A stretch of 49,815 nt of DNA from a virus. The stretch is from the IMG/VR virus record IMGVR_UViG_3300032240_001810, positions 1 to 49,815 of that record. The stretch is one strand, 5' to 3'. Below are positions 33,887 through 42,327 of this stretch, in pieces. The notes beneath the pieces were generated by a model that was not told where the DNA came from, did not search any database, and saw only the letters and a program-made list of their open reading frames with translations. The stretch's first letter is position 1; every line of letters starts with the position of its first letter. A program made the translations under genes and the position numbers.

Positions 33887-35557
33887 TCAGCATTCTTTTC
33901 TTAACTCTGCGGAATAGTGTTCAAATCTATCGTGTTCAGTTGGGGTCATAAGAAGAATACCTGGGTTTAATTTACCCTGAACTGTCTGTTGGAAGTTGTG
34001 AGACATAATTGTTTGCTCAAAAGGTGACTGAAACTTTGTTTCTAAATAACATTTATAACTTCCTTCTTTTGATAATAAAATTGGCCAGTTACATATATAA
34101 ATTTCACCTGACGCATATGGAATACCTTTGTGTGATTTAATTTCTTTAAACTGTGTTCTTGGAGCATTTGGGTCAAACCCCATTTGCGGTAATCTTTTGT
34201 TTTTTGGCCAATGTTGTTCTCTAAAATGTTGTGGAACGTTATACCACGCAAATTGTATATCATTCGACCCGTAAAATTCACTAAAGTTTAATTTTAAAAA
34301 ATCAAATTTTTCTTTTTGAATTATTTCTAACGTTTTGTAATAAAAGTCTTTTGAATATCTTGAAAAACCATTTCTACATACTGATTGTTCCGTTGTATAA
34401 AAAAACATGTCATCTTCAAAAAATAACATATAATCTAAACTTGTTTCTTCAAAATGTTCAGCAATCCATTGTCTACCACCCGTTATACCTAAATTATCTT
34501 TTTTGATATGTTCAAATCCATATTCTTCACAAATTGTAATGTATTCTTCAGTTGTTGATAAATCAGTTGAATTATCTAAAAGATATTTTTGTGTTTTATC
34601 AATATAATTTCTATCAAATTTTAACATTGAATCAATCAGTGTTTTAAATTGTTTTGGTGAATTAAATGTTATGACGTAAAGAGCGACTTTATTAATATCA
34701 GTTTCTTGTTCAACTATTTTATACTCACTCTTTTTAACTAATTCATCATTTTTTAAATCTTCAAAAAACTTTCCAAATAATCCATTTGATTCAATTTCAA
34801 AATAATTTACAAATTCAGTTAACTTATAAATCATAATTGAAAATATTGACTCCTCGGTTCCCATATAACCCTGTGATAAAGTTTCATTCAATAAATTATA
34901 ATACTCACCATTAATGTGTGATATCGTTTCTTTTGGACCTCCAAATAACCCTCCACGAGCAACCTTCTTTACATCGTCGTTAGCCCAATTGTTAATTGAT
35001 GGATATGAAAATCCATGTATTTCATTATTTGCTTCATATGGGAAACAAACAAATGTGAATTTATCAATATGTTTGCTTAAATTATTTAAAACTTTATCGT
35101 GTGTAAAATATCCTGGATGAACCGTGTTTGTTAATCCTGCATCAATCCAAAATAAAAATTGTGAATCAAACTTATCAAAAATCCTTGCATCATTTAATAA
35201 AAACATTTTGGACATAACAAGAGGATTATAGATTTCTAATCTGCCTTGTGTTGACTCCTTTAACCACCCTGATTGATTATACCATTCAGGATTTGTTCTT
35301 ATCTTTTGAATTTTATCATAAAACTCATTCTGTATAAACCAACTCTTATCTCTTAAAATAAATTGAGTATTACTTTGTTCTCTCCTTTCCCAAACAAATT
35401 CTTCCAATTCTTTTTCACCAAAAATTATTAAGTTTTCTTCAACCTTTAGTAGTTGTTCAAATTTTTCTAAATAGTGTGAAAAAGAACGAGACCAACCTTC
35501 TTCAAGATTTTCTCTTCCAATATTCCACAATCCTGTAACTAATGTAATATTACTCAT
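33887..35557 (-). CDS. Two-domain glycosyltransferase: HtrL/YibB-like plus GT-A (GT2-like)
   Basis: A 556-residue fusion. Residues 1-~270 follow the HtrL/YibB family (LVTGLWNIGRENLEEGWSRS, NPLVMSKMFLLNDARI, FLFWIDAGL). Residues ~285-556 form a GT-A domain: VALYVITFNSPKQFKTLIDS, then DNLGITGGRQWIAEHF and the metal-binding FFEDDMFF. Both halves probably transfer sugars from nucleotide donors. It is the last gene of the sugar operon, and its ATG overlaps the stop of the GT2 gene by 4 nt. Acceptor and sugar cannot be deduced. Confidence 0.75.
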   Translation of the reverse strand: MSNITLVTGLWNIGRENLEEGWSRSFSHYLEKFEQLLKVEENLIIFGEKELEEFVWERREQSNTQFILRDKSWFIQNEFYDKIQKIRTNPEWYNQSGWLKESTQGRLEIYNPLVMSKMFLLNDARIFDKFDSQFLFWIDAGLTNTVHPGYFTHDKVLNNLSKHIDKFTFVCFPYEANNEIHGFSYPSINNWANDDVKKVARGGLFGGPKETISHINGEYYNLLNETLSQGYMGTEESIFSIMIYKLTEFVNYFEIESNGLFGKFFEDLKNDELVKKSEYKIVEQETDINKVALYVITFNSPKQFKTLIDSMLKFDRNYIDKTQKYLLDNSTDLSTTEEYITICEEYGFEHIKKDNLGITGGRQWIAEHFEETSLDYMLFFEDDMFFYTTEQSVCRNGFSRYSKDFYYKTLEIIQKEKFDFLKLNFSEFYGSNDIQFAWYNVPQHFREQHWPKNKRLPQMGFDPNAPRTQFKEIKSHKGIPYASGEIYICNWPILLSKEGSYKCYLETKFQSPFEQTIMSHNFQQTVQGKLNPGILLMTPTEHDRFEHYSAELRKEC

Positions 35558-36117
35558 TCTGTATGTCTAACTTTATAGATTATGTAATCAACAAATTCGC
35601 TTTCAAACATTTGGCCTATTTCTTCATAAAAAATAACATCACCAAAAACATCTTCTTGGAACATTGGTAGATTGTGTGTATTTGGAATTACTCCCATACA
35701 TTTACCTACATTACCTCTTGTGAAATCTTTTAATCTCCAATTAACATCCCCTAACCAATTGTGTTTGAATATATATAATTTGTTTTTATCTTTAACAGTT
35801 TCTTTAATTACTTTAAATGCTTCTTCGGTGTATCTATCGTCATCATCGGCAAACATAATAAAATCACCTTCTAATGAGTTAATATTTTCATTAATTAATG
35901 GATGTCCGTATTTCCACTTTTGTTCCCCTTGATTTAATATGTGATTAATTTTGAATTTAAGCTCATATCTTGATAATACTTCTGAGACAAATTCGTGATT
36001 AATATCAGATATTATTGTAAAAATATCTGTTGGGTCTAATTGGTCTTTGAACGACTCAATCAATCTTGGTAGGGTTTCTCTACCAATAGAAGTACAAACA
36101 ATATTGAGACTAAACAT
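35554..36117 (-). CDS. Family 2 (GT-A) glycosyltransferase, short
   Basis: A 187-residue protein: LNIVCTSIGRETLPRLIESF at the N-terminus, then INSLEGDFIMFADDDDRYTE with the DxD metal site, and a C-terminal part with EDVFGDVIFYEEI. This is a compact GT2-like core without a membrane segment. It overlaps its neighbours on both sides (8 nt upstream, 4 nt downstream), so it belongs to the sugar operon. The sugar and acceptor are unknown. Confidence 0.8.
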   Translation of the reverse strand: MFSLNIVCTSIGRETLPRLIESFKDQLDPTDIFTIISDINHEFVSEVLSRYELKFKINHILNQGEQKWKYGHPLINENINSLEGDFIMFADDDDRYTEEAFKVIKETVKDKNKLYIFKHNWLGDVNWRLKDFTRGNVGKCMGVIPNTHNLPMFQEDVFGDVIFYEEIGQMFESEFVDYIIYKVRHTE

Positions 36118-36964
36118 AACACTTCTCCTTTACATATTTTGTCTCGTCATAAATGTCTAAAATGTCTAAAAACGCCTTTTGTAAATCTAACCAATCACCA
36201 AACTCAAATGCGTAACATTCATCTAAATGTCTACCTGTAAGGACTGTAAGAACCTCTTGTTCACTAATAAGTTGATTATGTGTTTCTAAATAACTTGTAA
36301 AAATGTTTAAATATCCGTCTAAAACATGTCTAACTTTTTCTGACGTTCCACCAAATAGACATCCAGGAACAACTTTTAATTCAACACCGAATAGTTGATT
36401 AAACTTGGCAACCGTTTCATAATTCATAACAATTGAGTTACCTTTCAAATGGATAAATCCATGTTGATTTATCTTATCAACCACCTTATCCAAAAAGTTT
36501 TTTGAGTTAATTAACGGAGCCATATAATCTCTCCATCCATCGTGGCATGAAGTTCCAATTAATCCGGCATCAATCCAAAAGATATTATCACAATCATGTG
36601 ACTCATCAATTAAAAATTTAAGTTTGTTTAATACAACTTCTAAATAATTGTTAACACAATAAATTCTATCGTAATTAATACCACCCGATAATTCTTGTGT
36701 TCTAATTCTATCAATCAACTCACAAGCTTCAGATGTATTTAATTCTTTAAACTTGAACTCAACATTTGGAAAATTAAATTCATACTTTAAATTAAACTTA
36801 TCATACGAATTTTGGTCTGTGTAAAATACGTAATGATATTCAGGGTGAATAATATTTTTTATGGTCGCAACCAATAATGGAAAGTTTTTATATCTTTCAC
36901 TGTTAATTCCGTCAACATATTTTAATTCGTAAATTGCTGAGATTACTTTAGTACCATTTGTCAT
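36110..36964 (-). CDS. HtrL/YibB-like glycosyltransferase
   Basis: A 284-residue protein related to the N-terminal half of the 556-residue fusion. Shared features are KVISAIYELKYVDG, HYVFYTDQNSYDKF, NIFWIDAGLIGTSCHDGW and PGCLFGGTSEKVRHVLDGYL (the fusion has GGLFGGPKETISHINGEY). The family is bacterial and linked to surface polysaccharides; its chemistry is not settled. It overlaps the DAD-type transferase gene by 17 nt. Two HtrL-type proteins in one operon suggest two related linkages. Confidence 0.7.
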   Translation of the reverse strand: MTNGTKVISAIYELKYVDGINSERYKNFPLLVATIKNIIHPEYHYVFYTDQNSYDKFNLKYEFNFPNVEFKFKELNTSEACELIDRIRTQELSGGINYDRIYCVNNYLEVVLNKLKFLIDESHDCDNIFWIDAGLIGTSCHDGWRDYMAPLINSKNFLDKVVDKINQHGFIHLKGNSIVMNYETVAKFNQLFGVELKVVPGCLFGGTSEKVRHVLDGYLNIFTSYLETHNQLISEQEVLTVLTGRHLDECYAFEFGDWLDLQKAFLDILDIYDETKYVKEKCYV

Positions 36965-37658
36965 GTTCGGCGTAAATAATGTTTAAAGATTTATTTGAAT
37001 TATTTCCAAGCTCTATCCCATTATAAAGTGATGAAAAACACATTTCGTCAATATTACCTGCGGGTATATTTCGTAACCCGTCATTTTTTTTATGTTCAAT
37101 ACATTTGTCCCATGTATCCAAAAATTGGATGAATTTATCTTTCTCAATATCCAAATACTGAATACAATCTTCAGGCATAATACCCAATTTTTCCTTGTCG
37201 GTTACAAAATCAAAAATACCTTCATAATGTAATAACCTTCTACCCAATTCACTATTAGATTGGATTTGTTCTAAAAAATTATAGGTAACAGGTCCTGAAA
37301 CTGAATTTTCAATAAATGAATTTAATATATTTTCCTCGTTAAATAATGAAGGGTTAACCCTCATATCAGCATCTACCAATATAACTTTGGTAAATCCTAA
37401 ACTAACCGAAGCTCTAACCGCATATCGTTTAACTGAAAAATCAAAATCATAATAGTTTTTTTGATAATCAAGATAATGTGAGTTAAATTCATTAACATTA
37501 AATGTTTTTACAAAATTTTTCTTTGTTATCATCTTCTCATTATCAGTTAAAACAACCAATGAAGGTTGATAAGGTAATAATGATATATCATCAATAAATC
37601 GGTTTACTTGTCCGTAGTAACGTTCACCGAAACAAAATGTTGCAAATGTAAAACTCAT
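36948..37658 (-). CDS. Putative GT-A glycosyltransferase (DAD motif)
   Basis: A 236-residue protein starting FTFATFCFGERYYGQVNRFI, with KRYAVRASVSLGFTKVILVD followed by ADMR (a DxD-type site) and a C-terminal GNIDEMCFSSLYNGIEL helix. The layout is that of small glycosyltransferases of the GT8/capsule type. It ends 17 nt inside the next gene and begins 2 nt after the stop of the GlcNAc-transferase-like gene. The class is likely; donor and acceptor are unknown. Confidence 0.65.
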   Translation of the reverse strand: MSFTFATFCFGERYYGQVNRFIDDISLLPYQPSLVVLTDNEKMITKKNFVKTFNVNEFNSHYLDYQKNYYDFDFSVKRYAVRASVSLGFTKVILVDADMRVNPSLFNEENILNSFIENSVSGPVTYNFLEQIQSNSELGRRLLHYEGIFDFVTDKEKLGIMPEDCIQYLDIEKDKFIQFLDTWDKCIEHKKNDGLRNIPAGNIDEMCFSSLYNGIELGNNSNKSLNIIYAEHDKWY

Positions 37659-37660
37659 AA

Positions 37661-38905
37661 TTATAAATTTCCTGTTATTCTCTCACACCAATCTTTTGAC
37701 TCCGAATGTGGCCAAACCACCCAATATTTTGGTTTTGAATCTGTTAAGAACTCTCTCCAAACTTTACAATATTTATCAGGGTCATTCATCATCATTTGAA
37801 TTTCATTTTTATCAGCATCTTGTCTGTAAATGGTTTCATCTTTTTCATTATGAAACGCAACAACCCAAAAGTCGTAATCTTTTTCAGGAACTTGTGTAAA
37901 ACCAATATCAATACAGTGTTTAAAAACAGATGTAAATGATTTTAACCATTCCTCCTCTGAGTTGAAGTCATATGGATTGGGTGGATAACCTTTATCTAAT
38001 GTATATTGTTGAACGGCTCTCTTAGAAAATAATAACCCTGAATATTTTTCATAATCTCTTAAACTTCTAACCTCACCAAAACCATACTTACCGTGATTCA
38101 TATTTTCCTCATCATCCATACTAAATAAAGAACGATTCTTTTTATGAGCAAAATTATTCTTATCTACCCACTGAGAGTCATCATCCCATTGCTTGACACG
38201 TCCCTTTCTTGTGTATTCATGCCAAATCAAAACTTTATGAGGGTGAAATAAATCATATCCATGAGTGTAAGCTCTTGCAGCAATTGATATTTCCTCACCA
38301 TGAAAATAAAACTCAGGGTCGTGTTGAACTTCTTTAGCAAATTTTCCTAATGTAAAACAAAAGTGCGCGGAATAAAATCTTGCCGTTACAGGTTCAGTTA
38401 AATTCTGCCATCCTGGAATTGTTTCAGGTAAAAAGAAAACAGCCCCTTCGGGAATAAATCTATCAAACGCCATTCTCCATGGCTCCTGTGTTCTACTATT
38501 TGGGTCATTATCAGGGTCAAAAGATGATACATATCCTGTCAATAATGGTTTCTTATAACCCTTATTCTGTAAGTCCTTAACCATTTTAATCATCTCAACA
38601 TCCCAATTGGGGGCAAACCTCATGTGTGAGTCAATTTGAAGGGTATACGATTCTTTGTCGTATACCTGTTGAATTTGATTGCGAGCCCAACAAGCACCTT
38701 TTGACTCATTGTATGGGATATCTAAAACTCTAAATCTTTCATCACCTGAATATTCAGATAAGTCATCAAACTTATCATCAGGGTGATATTGCCGAGCAAT
38801 ACCAAAAACCAAATTGTTTGGTTTTTTAGCATTTTCTAAAGCGGATTTAATTGTTGGAATTAATTGGGGGTCTCTATATGACGCGATTTGAATGAAAATT
38901 TTCAT
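37661..38905 (-). CDS. GlcNAc-transferase-like protein (PF11397-type)
   Basis: I start at the ATG at 38905 (MKIFIQIASYRD), since the six-base-longer frame begins with TTG. The protein has 414 residues with the signature IFIQIASYRDPQLIPTIKSA, ARQYHPDD, ESKGACWARNQIQQVY and QIDSHMRFAPNWD (the metal site). This is the family of the Dictyostelium Skp1 hydroxyproline GlcNAc transferase, which also occurs in bacteria and phages. It may add the first sugar to a protein hydroxyl. The C-terminal ~120 residues (DYDFWVVAFHNEKDETIYRQ) are an added domain. A 34-nt AT-rich gap separates it from the DUF2061 gene. Confidence 0.75.
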   Translation of the reverse strand: MKIFIQIASYRDPQLIPTIKSALENAKKPNNLVFGIARQYHPDDKFDDLSEYSGDERFRVLDIPYNESKGACWARNQIQQVYDKESYTLQIDSHMRFAPNWDVEMIKMVKDLQNKGYKKPLLTGYVSSFDPDNDPNSRTQEPWRMAFDRFIPEGAVFFLPETIPGWQNLTEPVTARFYSAHFCFTLGKFAKEVQHDPEFYFHGEEISIAARAYTHGYDLFHPHKVLIWHEYTRKGRVKQWDDDSQWVDKNNFAHKKNRSLFSMDDEENMNHGKYGFGEVRSLRDYEKYSGLLFSKRAVQQYTLDKGYPPNPYDFNSEEEWLKSFTSVFKHCIDIGFTQVPEKDYDFWVVAFHNEKDETIYRQDADKNEIQMMMNDPDKYCKVWREFLTDSKPKYWVVWPHSESKDWCERITGNL

Positions 38906-38939
38906 AATCAAATCTTAATTAAAAATTAAAAAATATAAA

Positions 38940-39383
38940 TTATTTTTTCTTTATTTTCACGTATTTGTACCACAATCTTTCGTGGACAAAATAAATAACG
39001 GGTTTTAATGTTAACTCACCGATACCTAATAAAGAAGACATTTCTAAAGATACTCCACAAGAGAGGGCAACTAATACTGTAGTTAATGTTCCAAGTAGTC
39101 TATAAGAAACTGTTTTTAAAATATGACGAAGAAGAACTGTTTCTTCTTTTAATGTTGTAACATATGCGATGTTATCAACAACCTTACAATGTCCTTCACA
39201 ACTGATATGCCATTTATATTCACCTAATTCAGGCATCCAATCTTTTGTTGTTGACGTATGACCATCAATAATAATCTCAGACACCAATATTTCATTTCCA
39301 TTTTCAATTAATCTCCATCTGTCTTCATCGGATGTTGATTTTACATTGAATCTAATTTGAAATTTTTTGATTTTATCTTTCAT
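38940..39383 (-). CDS. DUF2061 membrane protein with soluble N-domain
   Basis: A 147-residue protein. Residues ~82-147 carry the DUF2061 pattern RHILKTVSYRLLGTLTTVLV, then GELTLKPVIYFVHERLWYKY, with one or two membrane helices. Residues 1-~80 (FNVKSTSDEDRWRLIENG, TKDWMPELGEYKWHISCEGH) form a small domain that I associate with T4-like phage hypothetical proteins. In bacteria, DUF2061 genes often lie beside cysC/cysD/cysN. Here it overlaps the nucleotidyltransferase gene by 4 nt, one gene away from the APS-kinase-like gene. A role in the same pathway is inferred from context only. Confidence 0.7.
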   Translation of the reverse strand: MKDKIKKFQIRFNVKSTSDEDRWRLIENGNEILVSEIIIDGHTSTTKDWMPELGEYKWHISCEGHCKVVDNIAYVTTLKEETVLLRHILKTVSYRLLGTLTTVLVALSCGVSLEMSSLLGIGELTLKPVIYFVHERLWYKYVKIKKK

Positions 39384-39778
39384 AATTTTCCTTGGGCTCT
39401 TAATTCTTCTCTAATTTTAGTTGCAGAAATATCGTGTATTTCTTGAGGTGGAACTCTTTCAATAATATTATAACCAACACCTCTACCAAATTCAATAGAA
39501 CAGATATCAGGAATTATCATAACTTTAACCTTGTCTCCCATATCAAAATAATGTTCTTCAATATTCTTTTTAACTTCTTCAGCACTATATGGATTTTTCT
39601 CATCGGGTTGAATGTCTCTAATACAAATTAAAACATTTTTACCTTCATCCATTACCTGTTGAAACAACGATTGATGCCCTTTATGTAAAGGTTGCCATCT
39701 TCCCACAAACATAGCGTATTGTCCGTCTTTTGCAGGTAGTGATGACTCTACGTGAATTTTTTTATCCCAAGTATTCAT
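39380..39778 (-). CDS. HxGH nucleotidyltransferase (cytidylyltransferase-like)
   Basis: A 132-residue enzyme with GRWQPLHKGHQSLF (His32, His35) and the C-terminal ISATKIR motif (117-123). These are the two signatures of the nucleotidyltransferase superfamily that also includes NMN adenylyltransferase and ATP sulfurylase. The middle carries ICIRDIQPDEKNPYSAEEV. It overlaps the APS-kinase-like gene by 4 nt. In that context it could activate sulfate or a sugar phosphate, but it is too small and divergent to name the substrate. The superfamily is sure. Confidence 0.8.
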   Translation of the reverse strand: MNTWDKKIHVESSLPAKDGQYAMFVGRWQPLHKGHQSLFQQVMDEGKNVLICIRDIQPDEKNPYSAEEVKKNIEEHYFDMGDKVKVMIIPDICSIEFGRGVGYNIIERVPPQEIHDISATKIREELRAQGKL

Positions 39779-40200
39779 TTGTTAAATGGTATTAAATCAA
39801 GACATTCGTCTATTGTTTTATTTGTTGTATCAATATCAATAAAGTTTTCCGTTGGAACTTCATATTCTTTAACAAAATTTTGTTCTCTACCTCTAATTTC
39901 AGTTGTATGAACGTAAAGTTCAACAACCTCATTAGTTCTTTTTAATGAGTCTCTCATTTCTTTGTATGGAGCAACTACCGAGATAACTACGGTAAATCCT
40001 TTGTGGTCTAAAAAACGAGCTAAATCTATAACAGATTGAATATTTTTAACTCTACCTTCGAATGAATAATCAAAATTTTGGAATAGTTCTCTTAAACCAT
40101 CTCCGTCAACATTAATACAAGTATCCGAGCACTTCTCAATAAGTGCGTTTGCTAATGTTGTTTTTCCAGCCCCTGGCTGACCTGTAAACCAATAAATCAT
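39775..40200 (-). CDS. APS-kinase-like (CysC-type) P-loop kinase
   Basis: A 141-residue kinase beginning MIYWFTGQPGAGKTTLANAL, with Walker A at 7-14. It then has VDGDGLRELF (32-40), the CysC 'DGD' site, Arg50 in GRVKNIQSVIDLARFL, and SVVAPYKEMRD (74-84), like the CysC 'isPyr..R' motif. It ends EVPTENFIDIDT, like the CysC 'YE.P..ldT'. It is shorter than CysC (~200) because the lid loop 'KGLY..A' is cut down. Adenylylsulfate would become PAPS, the sulfate donor; other P-loop kinase substrates remain possible. Its stop lies inside the next gene and its ATG overlaps the sulfotransferase stop by 4 nt, strong hints of joint function. Confidence 0.75.
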   Translation of the reverse strand: MIYWFTGQPGAGKTTLANALIEKCSDTCINVDGDGLRELFQNFDYSFEGRVKNIQSVIDLARFLDHKGFTVVISVVAPYKEMRDSLKRTNEVVELYVHTTEIRGREQNFVKEYEVPTENFIDIDTTNKTIDECLDLIPFNK

Positions 40201-41021
40201 AAGTTTTTTTGATAATTAAAAATTTCGTAAAACCACTGGTAATTATTATAAATCCAATCACTCACATCTTGTCCTAAAACTTTATTTGCTGATGATGGTG
40301 TAAGTTCCAAGCTCTTTCTAATAGTATGGTCACCAAACATACCATAAATCTCGTCATCTTCTTTGGTAACTTGTTCAATATTATCAAAATCGTGTTCAAA
40401 AAAGGGAATTTCTAAATAATTGTAAATCTTTAACATTGTTGCCTCAGGATACAAACATAAATCTTCATATCTAATAAATAATATTTTTTCATTAATACCT
40501 TGTCTGAATATCTCACCTAATCTTTCAATCGCCATTCCAACAGGTTGTGAGTTAGCCCAAACATCAATTCTCTTTGGTGTTGTTGTTCCTTTAAGTTCCG
40601 CATGATTTACAATACCCATATCTTTATACTGACTTTTACGAAAGTTCTTTTCCATAGAACAAAAGATATCACGTAAATCTCTTACCATACAGATAATTTT
40701 TGGTTCAGGGAATACTTCATTTAAAAAACCGTAATGAACCCCCCATCCTCTACTCTTATCAACAACATATTTTTTATCAGTAATTGCAGTAAAGAAACCT
40801 TCAACACCTTTTTTACAAAAAGATAAGTAACCTTGTTTCATTAGTTCGGTGTCCTGCGCTTTAAATTCAGGTGATGACGAATAATTTGCTCTTGCTCCAT
40901 AGATTAATTCTAATACCCCACTTGTTGGTGTTGCGTAGACATCGGGATTTTGAGCTAAAATGTTTTGTAACATTGTGCTACCAGCTCTTGGTAGTGAACT
41001 TTGAAAGAATAATTTTTCCAT
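40197..41021 (-). CDS. Sulfotransferase (PAPS-dependent)
   Basis: A 274-residue protein with the two PAPS sites of the sulfotransferase family. The 5'-phosphosulfate loop SSLPRAGSTMLQNILA is at 8-23. The 3'-phosphate site is KIICMVRDLRDIFCSMEKNF (108-127, Arg114, Ser122). Further marks are DKSRGWGV and FIRYEDLCLYPEATM. It should transfer sulfate from PAPS to a sugar or protein hydroxyl. The start is ATG 41021, sharing one base with the SET gene. No signal peptide or membrane helix is seen, so it acts in the cytoplasm. Its neighbours are the APS-kinase-like gene and seven sugar-transfer genes, so a glycan is the likely acceptor. Confidence 0.88.
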   Translation of the reverse strand: MEKLFFQSSLPRAGSTMLQNILAQNPDVYATPTSGVLELIYGARANYSSSPEFKAQDTELMKQGYLSFCKKGVEGFFTAITDKKYVVDKSRGWGVHYGFLNEVFPEPKIICMVRDLRDIFCSMEKNFRKSQYKDMGIVNHAELKGTTTPKRIDVWANSQPVGMAIERLGEIFRQGINEKILFIRYEDLCLYPEATMLKIYNYLEIPFFEHDFDNIEQVTKEDDEIYGMFGDHTIRKSLELTPSSANKVLGQDVSDWIYNNYQWFYEIFNYQKNL

Positions 41022-41407
41022 TATATAATTGTTTTAATAAATTTCCAATAATCAGGACCTCCGTATGACGTACAGATTTCCTCACCGATTTCAATATCAC
41101 GATTTGACACAAAATAGTAAAGAGCTGAGTTAGAATCACAGGTCCAAAAAGCGTTATTATTTTCACTATGATTGTAGATACAACCATAACCTAAAGGAAT
41201 TGCGAAATGTGTTGGATTTTGACCACAGGGATAAGAAAATCTATATTTTAAAAGAACATCATTTAAATCACCCAAATCTGTCCTGAAAAAAATTGCATAA
41301 CAGGTTTCAATGATTTCGTCTTTATTAATTTTTTCTTTAGCAAAAACACCCAATCCATGAATGTGAGACGCTTTTATTTCTATCTTTTGTGGGATAGGTA
41401 TATTCAT
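41021..41407 (-). CDS. SET-domain protein (putative protein lysine methyltransferase)
   Basis: A 128-residue minimal SET domain. The N-terminal SET-N part is IHGLGVFAKEKINKDEIIE. The SAM/knot motif is GYGCIYNHSENNNAFW (NHS at 79-81). The C-terminal part is RDIEIGEEICTSYGGPDYW, matching the 'GEEI..sYG..YW' motif. It lacks pre- and post-SET domains. The enzyme should methylate a lysine, on phage or host protein. It lies between the GT9-like and sulfotransferase genes with near-zero spacing (stop shares one base with the next start). SET proteins are rare in phages. The fold is sure; the target is unknown. Confidence 0.85.
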   Translation of the reverse strand: MNIPIPQKIEIKASHIHGLGVFAKEKINKDEIIETCYAIFFRTDLGDLNDVLLKYRFSYPCGQNPTHFAIPLGYGCIYNHSENNNAFWTCDSNSALYYFVSNRDIEIGEEICTSYGGPDYWKFIKTII

Positions 41408-41408
41408 A

Positions 41409-42278
41409 TTAATCTTCTAAAGATTGTAATACATCCTCAACACTAAAAATTTCTTCTTCTGAGTTATATGGGAATTCCATTGGTTCCCCTAAAATGTTAA
41501 ACTGATTTAAATAAGATAATTTAAGTTCAGGTTTCTTTGTAAATTTGTTGTGAACAATATTTTTGTTAAGTCCATAACCAAATACTTTTGGTGAGTTTGC
41601 AACCCACAATACTGTTGAGGACATTCCTAATGCTGATGCGGTATGTTGCGCAAAACTGTCCATGAATAATCTTTTTGAACTCATTGTGATAACTATTGAT
41701 ATCGCTCTAAAACTATCTGTCAACTGAACGGTATCTCTTAATGCCGGTTGGTCATCTCTTCTAATATGGAAGATGGTGTAAGCATATTTTAATTTATCAA
41801 CAACTTGTTGTGCGATATTATGAGGAATATCTCTTGCCCAAGAATACTTCATATTTTGTTCAATACCACCATTGGTTTGAATTACCATAATTGGTTTGTC
41901 AGTGGTGTATTTTTTAGAATAAAATTGTTGTTCTCTTTCGGTGATGAAAATGTTTGTTTTTTCACCGTCGTATTCCAAGTCAAACAACTTACACCAAGTT
42001 TGAATTACGTGTTCTTCATTTTTAAGATGTTCTGTATCAAGATACGGGTCGTGAGCAAATATTTTAAAGTCACCATTTTCAATGTAATCTGAGTAGAAAT
42101 ATTTGTGTTCACCAAAAGCATACGCTCTGTCAACAAATGGATTGTTTAAAAATACGTCAGGATAACCTGACACAACGATTAGTTTTGATTCTGGGTATTT
42201 CTTTTTTAGGATTTCACAAATGGCGGTTCCCATTACACATTTACCAATACCACCATTTATTTGAAAAATAATATTCAT
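41409..42278 (-). CDS. Family 9-like (GT-B) glycosyltransferase
   Basis: A 289-residue GT-B protein, similar to heptosyltransferases. The N-terminus is IIFQINGGIGKCVMGTAICE, a GT9-like glycine loop. The C-terminal domain has KRLFMDSFAQHTASALGMSS then VLWVANSPKVFGYG, the usual nucleotide-sugar site. The first gene of the sugar/sulfo operon, it starts after a 49-nt AT-rich leader that lacks the TATTTAT motif. It may add heptose or hexose to a lipid-linked or surface glycan. The donor is unknown. Confidence 0.75.
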   Translation of the reverse strand: MNIIFQINGGIGKCVMGTAICEILKKKYPESKLIVVSGYPDVFLNNPFVDRAYAFGEHKYFYSDYIENGDFKIFAHDPYLDTEHLKNEEHVIQTWCKLFDLEYDGEKTNIFITEREQQFYSKKYTTDKPIMVIQTNGGIEQNMKYSWARDIPHNIAQQVVDKLKYAYTIFHIRRDDQPALRDTVQLTDSFRAISIVITMSSKRLFMDSFAQHTASALGMSSTVLWVANSPKVFGYGLNKNIVHNKFTKKPELKLSYLNQFNILGEPMEFPYNSEEEIFSVEDVLQSLED

Positions 42279-42327
42279 AATTAATTTTTTTTAAAAAAAT
42301 AAAATAAAAATATTATAAGTAAATTAA

